In this document: piece after piece, positions 13,059-25,000 of the stretch
Layout: every line of letters begins with the position of its first letter
Numbering within the stretch: position 1 is the first letter of the stretch
DNA from: Owenia fusiformis
Lineage: Eukaryota; Annelida; Polychaeta; Sabellida; Oweniidae
Direction of reading: 5' to 3'
Assembly (NCBI GenBank): GCA_903813345.2
Contig: CAIIXF020000006.1
Span: 35,936,436-36,000,435, forward strand
DNA length: 64,000 nucleotides
Translations under genes and position numbers: made by a program
Notes under the pieces: generated by a model
What the model was told of the DNA's origin: nothing
The model's database searches: none
The model's input: only the letters and a program-made list of their open reading frames with translations

Positions 13059-16000
13059 CTGTTATTAACACAATATAGAGGAACGTACATTATTCTCATG
13101 AATAACTTAATAACTAGATCATTGATTCCCCATATTTCTAAATGATTTTACTCAGAAAAAATATTCAGTATCTATCTTGCAAGCCAAGAGGTTCAAATTC
13201 AAAAGAAAACAATATTTTCAAATTATTTGGAACATAAAAAGGTACTCCTGAAAATATTTTTCCTGAATCCCATGACTTTTCACTTTGTTCTAGATCAGCA
13301 AACCTCATTGTTAACTGGAATGCATAAACTTTTTCAGTCCCATATTCGGGAATATCGCTGACTTTCATAAAACTAAAATATGAACTTTCAACTGGTCCCC
13401 ACTTTAAAGGTTGGGTCAAATTGTCTGGCCCTCTGTCAGAACAAACAATTATGTCCATTTGAGAAGTAGTCAATTTCAGTTTGTGATTTTTCATGAGGAT
13501 GACAGTTGAGGTCAAAATCAAATTAATGTAATTTTTTGATGGACCGAACCCCATATACAAGGTTACCTGTACAGTTGTGATATGCTGAAGACTGTTTGTA
13601 TGTTACCTCACCCCCTGGCCTCCTACCCAGGGAGGATTCCAGATACTTGATACAAGACAAAGTGTTTTACTCACAGGGTGATTTAATTTTCTCGGTAAGA
13701 CAGTTGAGGTCAAATCAAATTAATGTAATTTTTTGATGAACCCAACCCCATATACAGGGTGGTCCAAAAAAAAGTGAACCCCTGCAACTGGCCATATTTC
13801 CCTTATTACTTGCAGGAATTATTTTTTATTTTCACATGTTGTAGAGGAAGGTCTAAAATTTATGTTGGAACCATACATTTGTCTTAGTCTTGAAATTTGT
13901 AGAAATTATAAGCCCCAACCAAACATTACTGAAAATGGACAAATTGTGATTTTCAATATCCACGATTCTTCAACCCTTTAACACCTTTCCCCTGAGAATT
14001 GTTTAAGCTGCAGTCTTAAAGAACTAATATTTTCTGACTTTGTTCAATTTTAAATCTTGAACATTATGGCTTAAAACTAGCATCCTACATTTGTTAGTTG
14101 CAAAGTTATTGTGATCCAAAGAGATGTGCTAAGCTTCCACAGACGAAAACATTTTCCAGTGAAACCATAACCATACCCGTATGATCTTGAAATGTCAATA
14201 TCTTCATAAATCATGGACCAATTCTAATGATATATGGCTCAAAACATTGAATATTGGATTTTCTTTTAATTTTTTAAAGATATTTGATGAAGGGGTTATC
14301 AGATTCCTGGTCACAGGGGGTAACTTCTTTCCATAAGGTAAGGTTTTAAACTTGTATCTCTATTCGAAAGCTGTTTAAGATCATCCAATGTGTTTCAACA
14401 ATTTCAGTGAATCACATTTGTAAAATTTTGTACAATATCTAATTTCCAGGCATGTTTGTTAAACGCTTGTAATTTTTTCAAAATTTAAGACTGAGAATAA
14501 ATTATGGCATCAACCAAAATTTTAGATCTTTCTCTTCAACATGTGATAATATGAGCCAATTCATGCATGTATTAAGAAAATTGTAGCCAGTTGCAGGGGT
14601 TCACTTTTTTTTGGACCACCCTGTACAAGCTTAACTATACAATTGTGTTACGTTGAACGTTGGCACGTTTCCTCATCACCCCTCCTTCCCCAAAGAGGAT
14701 TCCAGAACAAGACTGAGTGTTTTACTTACAGGGTGCAGGAGTAGACTGTTGTTGCTGAGGTTGTTGGGGTCTGTTCTGTTGCTGTTGACCTCCCTGGTTG
14801 TAGTATTGAGCGTAGTAAGCGGCCCATGCATCTGCAGCTTGTTTATCTGAATAGTACACAGAGCCATGATAAATTCTATACGAAACATACAAGGGTTTTT
14901 ACAGGTTCATATATATTTATTTATTCGGACAAAAATAAATAAATTTACTTTTACTACTACATTTCATGTAAACATCATAAGAATGTAAACATCATAAATT
15001 TTGTGAAATCTGAAGTCATTTTCACTGAAAATTGAGCACTTTTTTAAGACTTGAAGCGAGGCAACGTTTTTGTCATTTTCAGCATAAGAGGCAAAATTGT
15101 GCTGAGGTGATGATCCTCAATTTATTGTATGCCTAGTGAGCATCTAGTTCTCTTTGTGAAATAGTTCACCACGATACAAAACAGCTGAACCTACCTGTAT
15201 TTTGTATTCACCTAGATCCTGGGATCAAAATATCAATGGATGCCCAAACACTGGTGGTGGGAGGGGTAAAAAGTTATTCCCTAGTTTAAATTGATTGGTT
15301 TATGGGTAAATTGACAAAAATAAATGAAGGTACTACAGAACGTTTGATATTTTCTCATCAAGGGTAGGGGAGCATCATCTAGATGAAATCAAATTAACTC
15401 TGTGACTTTTGTGGTTTGACATGCATTGATATTTTGATGTGATCCGTTAGTACCTTACCTACAGACTCAGATATACTGAATAACTTGCTCTTTGAAAGTT
15501 TTTTAATTTGATTATTCCCAAAGATGTTCACTCTATATGGAGTGATTCTCTAGAAATGAAATAAGCAGGAGCAAAACTCCATCAAGATTTTGGTTACACA
15601 AATTGATTCATAAATTTCTAAGATAAGAGTGGGTGAGGAAGGTCAACCTCAAAACTAACAAAATTTGAATTTTGCACATAATGGTGAATTAATCCTTGGG
15701 AGATCATTGATTAGGGGTGAGACGAGTCGAAAAAATCCGATTCGAGTCGAATCCGATTTGAGTCAGAAAATGACGATTCGAGTTTCGAATCCGTTTCGAG
15801 TCGCGCGAAGTGCGAACAACATCGCTTTTGACCGTTCGTATTTTTAATGCGTCAATGGTGGAAAGCCGGAAATATAAACAAACACAATTCGTCGTAAGTT
15901 TATTCTGATTTTATTACATATATTCTTTCATTTATGTGTACATACAATATAATAATTTAATACAAGCATATCCAAGTCATTGAAACTTATATATTCAACG

Positions 16001-19000
16001 CAATATCGAGTAAAAACATGCATATTGACAGTATTTTTCCGAATTTTTTTATTTTTTCGAATCTTTTTCTCAACTCGAAAATGATTCGATTCATCAACTT
16101 CGACTCGATTCGACTCGACTCGAAGCCCCAAACCCGCGAGTCCTCGACTCATCGAGTTGTCGTCTCACCCCTATCATTGATATACATTTAGGTTATAGTT
16201 TCTTCCTATCACTTCACTGTATATTAGTATGTTAGCATTACTTACTAGGGGGGTTCATATGTTGCGGAGCGTTGAATGTGTTTCCCCATCCTTGGGGAGC
16301 ATACTGTGGGGGTCCGCCAGGACTAGAAATATAGGCACCCACATTTATAATACACACTCAAAATTCTATATACAGTATGGGAACCCAAATGACACTGCAG
16401 AAATCACTAACTGGTAACATTTCCATTGAGTTTTTGTCACATCTTTTTAATATGTTGTGATTTCTGTTGGACTTTTAGGGGGGATGCAACACTCAGTGTG
16501 CAATGGCCAATCAGATTGTAGCACCCAGTGTGCAACAGCCAATCAGATTGTAGCACCCAGTGTGCAATGACCAATCAAATTGAAGCACTCAATGTGCAAT
16601 GGTCAATCTACTGCAGCAGGTCTGTTCATCTATAAAATAGAGTGAGTGGGGCTATTTCTAGCTAAGGCCCAACATGGCAAACAGTCATCTGACTCGGCAA
16701 GGCCAAAATGAAAATAAAATTAGCAATTAATTTTTACATAACTCTTGATCACAGCCCAGGGGTTTCATAACAAGCAGTTTTCCCAACTGTTTTTACAAAA
16801 TAACCTGTTGTTTTGAGGAAGTACATTTCTCCAAAAAAAAAAAAAATTCCAATAATTTGGTGTGAAATATGAATGAAACCCTGGAGAGCCTTAGTAAGAC
16901 ATCTTCATCCTGACCTAGCACAAGTGAAATCACTGGAGGAAAACATTACATAAAATTCCTTACTTGGATCATTGGGATTTTTTTGATTCTGATAATACTG
17001 ATATGTGTTCCCCCAGCCTTGGGGTGCATATGAACCAGATGGAGGGCTGAAATATTTAGACAAATCAGTGGATATAAATACACAGCCATATATTTCTAAA
17101 TAGAAGGATATAGGCCTGTAATAAATTACTGCAACTGCTTCATGGGCCTATAACTATTGTCAAAGTATATGATAGAAATAGTACATTTTGATTACGTTGT
17201 ATAGGCAATGACATATTTTATTTTTCTTAAATTACTTGAATGCATATGGATAAATAGGTAGTTATGTTTTTACAAAGACTATTAAAAGCTGTTACTGAGT
17301 GACTGGATTCAGAGTATACTAGTATATCAAAATTTGAATGAAGCATTGTGAATGATATTTTTATTTTTGAATAAGAATGTTACATTAGAAATTTAAAGTC
17401 TCACCCTCCTTGAGGTCCAGGCCCTCCAAATCCACCATCAAAACCCCCTGGGGGGCCTCCTGGTCCTGGACCACCACCACCTCCACCGTTGCCTCCTTGG
17501 TGCTAGATAACAGAATTCAATATTATCATAAAATTATCATAATGATAAAAACAGGGATGTAGCAATTGATATTTTTCAAGTGCTAGAATTCAAAATCATC
17601 CTAAAAACAGGGATGTTGCAATAAATATTTTTCAAGTATATTGATTCCGGCAAGAGCGAAAATATATCCATAACCTTTCGCAAAGTGAAATGGGATTGAA
17701 GCACTAAACTGGGTAAGCAATTAAAAACATTAACATGTGCTGTACCCAAAGTTGGAAAAAATCAAATAATTTACACAAAATGTGTTACATGTACTGTACT
17801 CAATGTTGGAAAAAATAATTTTAAGAAGTAATTTACACAAAATGTCATTGTGTGTTAGGTTATTGCATATGATTGCAAATGTGTAACAATTGTTATAGAC
17901 AATGAACACTAACTATTGGTTACTAAAAAACTGGAGGTCATCCTATATTTGCGTGAAAATAACCTGCAAGTATACACTGTACTCACAATGCCTGCTTTTT
18001 CGCTGATAAGTCGCATTGCTTGCTGTATTTGACTCCGAGTGCCTTTAATTTGGAAAGTTTTCTCATCAGGGTTGGGTCCTGGGTATCGTAAGAGTTGTAC
18101 ATGAGCCCCTGAAGTATCTTTGATCTCTTTGATGGAGTCCCCACCTGAAATTAGGGAATATAATAGAATTAAATGATTGAAGATGTCAACTGGCAGAACG
18201 TCTGCTCTTATTTTTGTTCTGATCTATAATTTGGGAACTTAACTATGTCCAGAGCAAGGGTTTCATTATGAGCCAGCAACCATCAGGGTGTACACAGCCA
18301 ATCTGCAATAGTACCGTATGGTACCATTTTGGTTACAGTACTGTATGGTATCGTGAAATGGTACCATACAGTACCGTGACAAGCACCATACTCAATTGGT
18401 ACCGTACGGTCCTATACTCTTTATGAACCATACGGTACCGTGATTTCAGTATGCGAATTGGGGTGTATCAAAAATTTACCAAATTGCAGATAAAACTGTG
18501 CGCAAACTATTTCCCAATACATGCTGAAAAAATCTGTTGTCTAAATACTGATTGCCTCATTGCCACTCTAGTGGCCGAGAAACTTAAGTTATTATATATT
18601 GTTATAAAAAGAATTTTAGGAGCCCGATTAGATCTCCACTACTCACCTCTTCCAATGACTAATCCACATTTATCTCCAGGCACACTGATTGAAGCTTCTT
18701 CCTCATAATCTCCTCTGTCTCTACCACCCGCATCTCTACCACCACCGCCAAAGTTGCCTTGGTCACCGCCAAAGTCATCAAACCTGCTACCCCCACGGTC
18801 ACCAAATCTCCCACAACCTCCTCGTCCCCCAAGACCTCCTCGACCACCTCGACCTCCATCTCGTTCGTTATTCTGAAAATGTTGATATATCATATGTAGA
18901 TGAAAAGCCAAAAAAATATAATTGTAGAACTGGCTAATGAAAAAAAAATCTTAAAGCTGTCTTAAACTTTTAATTTTTTTCTGTTTGACCCGAGTCCGTG

Positions 19001-22000
19001 AACACCAGTGTTATAGAGTATATCAGTTTGAGATTGTAATGCAACCAGATTACCCAGTAGTCATAGCGTGATAATGCTGAGTTTTTGATTGGTTAATAGG
19101 GTTTCATGCATAGATCGGGCCTGCATTGACATTGAGCAAAGTACTTTTTGCAGAAGTTTTAATTGTATTTGTGTAATTTTTGTTTGGAAGTTGAAAAGAT
19201 CCAAATATCTACCAATTTCAAGGTAATTTTACTTGTTTTGTCAAGTTTTACGTGTGGTCAAGAGTCACTTCCATAATAATGTGAGAAACAGACTTCCATT
19301 TATGTCAATGTAGGGTGTCCATAACAAAATCAGGGTGCCCCAGGCCTACGGACTCCCGCTTCTGCCGAAACCCTGGTCACGGTAGAGGTGACTTACTGTT
19401 CATTTAGTAATTCATACAACTACTATACAATACAAAGAGTATATTAAAATTCTTGTTTCTTCTTTCATTATGATTAAAGATGTAAATTTAAGAGCAAAAA
19501 TGGCCCCAAAACTTAATAATAAAACATATAGTTTGGATGTTCATTTATGTCTGTGGATTATATTTTATACCACAAACACTTTATAAATACCTGTTTGTTA
19601 CTTTGAAAATATGTGAACTGATGAAGATTTCTCAACTAAATACTTATCTATCTTCAGCTTTATCTATACTTACCCTATCTTGAGCTTGTCGAATGAGCTC
19701 ATTTATCATCTTGGTAGCCACGGCAACCTTATCATCTGGCCCAGCCACAGTGCAAATCCTTTCGTGAGGGTCACCTTCGTCTTGTAAAAGAAATATGTAA
19801 AAGAATGAACACATTATATTTACAGGCTTCACAACTGACATATTACATGCAATAATATTAATAATATATTCTGAGTATCTAATGGCTCAGTATACTATAA
19901 GTTATTCAATGATTCGAGTGAAATACAGAAAATACTCTTCCCGAGAAGGTCGTATTTCACGATGCGCTAGCAGAGTGAAATACAGACGTTCGAGGGAAGA
20001 ATATTTTCTGTATTTCACGAGAAATCATTGGATAACGTTTTTATTCCATGATTACTCAGATAAAACTCCCCTAAATCAAGTCCATTTCCTTTGCTTGGGA
20101 CCGGAGAAACAGATCAACCTTCTCACCTCAAAAATATTTTACATCGATATTCCTTCAAAATCTTTTCGGCCTTTTCGGTTTTGCTTTTATTGTATTATAC
20201 GATACTTTTGATTTTTCTTCAAGATTTTTCTTCAATTTCATCAGCTGGAACAGTGTAACGAAACGTTTTTTCGACTTTCGTCTGCCATATTGGATTTTTA
20301 CTAGTTCATGAAAACAATGTGCATGCTTCATACTGATTTTTTATAATTACAGATGAGTGTTTTTTATCCTAAAATAATAAATTGTGGTGATCACCGTATC
20401 ATTTCCTGATATTCAAATCAGATATTTCTAGCAAAATGCAAATATTAGCATGCGTTGGTGTAAACAGATCGCCATTGATTTTTTCAGTAATAGTCATATC
20501 CTGGATGGAAATCTGGGGCGTTGGGATACTGGACCGTATCCCAACGCTGACGTCATTTTCACTCTGTATTCAATGCTAAGTGGAAAGTGCGTGTAAATAC
20601 AGGATATATTTAAGTCACATGGACCAATCAGATTGCAGGGAATTTCACCATCATGGAATAAAGTCATTTATCATATCAAACAAATGGAATGTAATGAATT
20701 GAACTGAAAAATAAGCGAGTGATTGCAAAAGCTCACCATGTGAGCTAACAAGCAATCAAAACAAGGCAGAGAAGGTCATTGAAGGTCAAATCTTTTTTAA
20801 GAAACTTGTTGTAGGTCAAATCTCAAATCAATGGTCAGATTTGAACTTTTGAGAACTTGTATATGATTTGAAAAAAAGGTCAATTTGAAGCAAGTTAAAA
20901 AAGACCCTTTTGACCTTTTTTTTACCTTCAGAAGGTCATTGAAGGTGAAATCTCAAGTCACATTTGAACTTCTGAAATCTTGTAGGTGGTTTTGAAAAAA
21001 AGGTTTTGGACAATTCAGCAAGTTGAAAAAAAACTTTTTGACCTTTGCTAACCTTTTTTGACATTGAGAAGGTCATTGAAGGTCAAATCTTGTTAAGTCA
21101 GTTTAAACAATATTTGTTAAATTAATGGAAGTTGTAAGAATTTGCTATAGACGCCGATTGCCAACCACCACCCGCCGATTGCCAACCGCCATCTCAAAAA
21201 ATGGAGAGCTTAACAATATGTCAACACTTTTTGGTGGTGAAATGAAAATGAATTTATAAACATAATCTTGTTCCCAACATTACTGTCCCAAAAAAAGCAC
21301 ATGTACACATTTATAACTATTTGACATACCTGGTCTGAACTGCACTCGAGCTCCCGAGTCTTCCTGTATTTTCTTTATCATGTCGCCTTTCTTGCCAATG
21401 ATGACTCCAACGCATTTCTTTGGCACAGTGATCTATAATGATAAAAGATTCCCTTATTGCATTACATTGAACTATAATGTATTGTATTGTATTGTATTGT
21501 ATTGCATCTTATAAGACTAACATACCCTTCCCTGTTTTGCATATTGCTGAGTTATAATTGGGAATACTTCAAGAATATAAGCTGTCAACATTAAAAGGAC
21601 TTATGAGTATGATACTTGAGGATATGTAACAGAGTCTACTATCAAACGCCACTCATGGGGCCCAGAGGCCCTGGTGGTGTTAGCGAATCCCTGCTGAATT
21701 CATATGGCACAATTTCTACACCCAGTAAGCACAGAGTTAACCCACTGGGCTCTAGATTGTGCAAAATACAACATATGCAATAAAAACTGATATTTTCTAG
21801 AATAGGACCATAATATGAATCCTACCCAAAAAGTTGTCATTTTCCTTTTTTTCGGAGATTCAAACTGTGAACAAACCTAATCTGTTGAATTAATCCAAGA
21901 ACTTCACTTTACCTCTCCATTGCCTCCAAATCCACCGCCGCCGCCGCCACCACCACCGCCGCCGCCGCCACCACCACCTCCATATCCTTGGTGCATTTCC

Positions 22001-25000
22001 TGGTCCTTCTCTCTGATCAGATCCAGAACTAACTGTTTGCCTTGCTGCAAATAATAAAATAAAATGAGTATTTCAGTATTTATTCAAGACCAAAAGCAAA
22101 TATTGCATAACAACAGATCTTATCTTAAGCCCAGCATAAGAATTGAACATATTTTGCCCAAACCTCATGTTTGCTGAAGTCCAAGTCAAAGTAGGATTCC
22201 GAGATCAAATGTTGGGGTGTTAAAAGTAATATAGCATTGATTCAATGAACCAAATAGCAAATAAGTTACATTTTTCAGTGCTGAACATCTCAGTATCCTT
22301 ATTATTTCTCACTGTAACAGAGTCTACTATCAAACGCCACTCATGGAGCCGAAGCCCTGGTGGTGTTAGCGAATCCCTGCTGAATTGATGTGGCACAATT
22401 TCTACACCCAGTAAGCACAGAGTTCCCCTACTGGGCTCTAGGTTGTGCAAAAAATTAATCAAAACTGTTACGTCGCAACAGTTGAAGGAGAAATCAGAGT
22501 TGAGAATGTTTAAGTTTATCTAATATTATGACCAATATTCAAATGACTTGCCACTTCTATGTAATCTGTATATCCACATTACCCAACTCTCTCTCCCCAA
22601 ATGGCTCCAATACCCAAAAATAGACCTGTAATCAAGGTAACCAGTTGTAAGTTAAGCCAGAATTTATAATAAACATTTACCTGCGCTCTGCTTATTTCTC
22701 CAGTGATTCTGAGGGGCTTGTCTACATGAGATGCCATGTTACTGTCTTGGATCATCACCATCTTAACACCTGCAGTTTCCTGAAATAGAGGACTCAACAA
22801 TGAAATGTGATGCTATAAAAGAAATGGAGACTCAAATAATGAAATGTGATGCTATAATAGAAGAGACTTAACAATGGAATGTGATGCAATAACAGAGTAG
22901 AGACTCAACAATGAAATGTGATGCTATAATACAATAGACTTAACAATGGAATAATAGAATAGAGTAGAGACTCGTACTCAACAATGAAATGTGATGCCTA
23001 GAATAGAGACTCAACAATGAAATGTGATGCCATAAAAGGGTGGAGACTCAAATAATGAAATGTGATGCTATAATAGAATAGACTTAACAATGGAATGTGA
23101 TGCAATAATAGAGTAGAGACTCAACAATGAAATGTGATGCCATAAAAGAAATGGAGACTCAAATAATGAAATGTGATGCTATAATAGAAGAGAATAAACA
23201 ATGAAATGTGATGCTATAACAGAGTAGAGACTCAACAATGAAATGTGATGCCATAATAGAACACTTTTTGAATAGACCTTTCCAGTTAGCTTTGCTATGC
23301 TTTGATCAGCACATTGATGTACATATTTTAGCAAAATTTATGTCAGGCATTGGTGGAAGGTCTTATGAGGCTGATTATATTAACACTACATTAAATTATA
23401 CTAATGTCTTATTGCCCAAGTAGGAGAATTGATTTACTTTTAATGTAACAGAGTCTACTATCAAACGCCACTCATGGAGCTGAGGCCCTGGTGGTGTTAG
23501 CGAATCCCTGCTGAATTGATGTGGCACAATTTCTACACCCAGTAGGCACAGAGTTAACCTACTGGGCTCTAGGTTGTGCATAATGGATGATCAATAGGCA
23601 TGTCCTTGTGGTAATTTAAGTGTTATACACCCTTGCTATATGCAGCTACCAATAATGGACGAGTGGGTCAAATGGCTCAAAACAACCATTGGCACCGCCA
23701 AAATCACACTTTCTCAACCACCCAGTCAATTATTGGCAGCTTCATATACTAAGGGTGTTTTATCAGTAAACAATTCAGAAAAAACATTTTGACAAATTAC
23801 TGTAGCACATAAGCTCACCACAGATCACAAGAAAACACTTAAGGATATACATATAACACAAATGCTGCCACTTGGTAAGTTATTGCAAAGGGTTACAAAA
23901 AGTAACCTGCTAGATGCTGACTGTCAGACACACAGTGATGGCTATAACAACATTCCTAGTGACCACATTAACCCTTTCACGACGATAGGCTCCATATGGA
24001 GCCCTATTATATAATACCTTTCAGGACGATAGGCTCCTTTTGGCACCATTATTTTTATTCATATACATCAATGAAATGACAATATCTCCAGTTCTATGCA
24101 GTATTTTTACATCAATTCTTGACAAGTTGTTATAATGTGATAATCCTTACTACAAAATTGTATTTCAGTGATAAAATTCAAGGTATAGGTCCTGGGGCAT
24201 AGGTTGTTTGCAGTTTCCCCTAAAAACCGCTCTTACTTATCCGTCACCAGGGCCAACATTTTCCTTTTATATTCACGTCGGGAAAGGGTTAAGACAATTC
24301 AATTCAACTAATTATGACCTACCTGTAGCTGCTTTATAGTTTCTCCCCCTTTGCCAATGACAAGTCCTACTTTGGTGCCGGGAATCATAACCTCAACCAT
24401 AGTAGTGCCATCCGGCATGTTGTGTGGATCTATACCACCTGTAGCACCCTTGTCTATGATTTGGTTAATAATTCTCTTGGCCGCACTAAAAATATACCAA
24501 AGAAACATGTGTATGGGGAAAGGGAACCAGCATGAACACAGACAAGTACTGTTTCGACCAGTTGAATATAGGAAAACAGCATGAGAGGGGTGGTATTTCT
24601 GTTATGACATGAAACTCAAATCAACATACATGGTGGTACCACCTTGCATGTTGTAGGGATCTATGCCACATGTGTAACACCTTTGGTTAATTAATTAACC
24701 TTGGCTGCACTAAATTACAGCATGGGAATATACGAGTTATGCCTAGGAGAAGGGAATGACGTAAGCACTGGTCAGAACAACTCTCTACTATGGGCCAACT
24801 GAATAGATCAGTATAAGTGATCTGCAGTATTGCCGGAAGTACCATTACAGTGGCATTCTGGCCTAATGTCGGCATTGAAATTCCAATACTGGATACCGGA
24901 ATATCTAAAGAATCAATTAAACTTACCAGGAAGAAGAACTTGAATGAAAAATGAAAATATTTTTATCTTTTTTTCAATTTGAGGAATGACTACGTTAAAT

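Noticed and set aside
12849-13099. Open frames opposite and overlapping FUBP exon 18
   Set aside because: Shadows of the Gln-rich coding exon; the family motif AWAEYYR fixes the true frame.
13165-13560. 131-codon minus-strand open frame in a FUBP intron
   Set aside because: No family resemblance. Its 5' part is duplicated at 13693-13750, indicating repeat sequence, and it is not needed for a complete FUBP frame.
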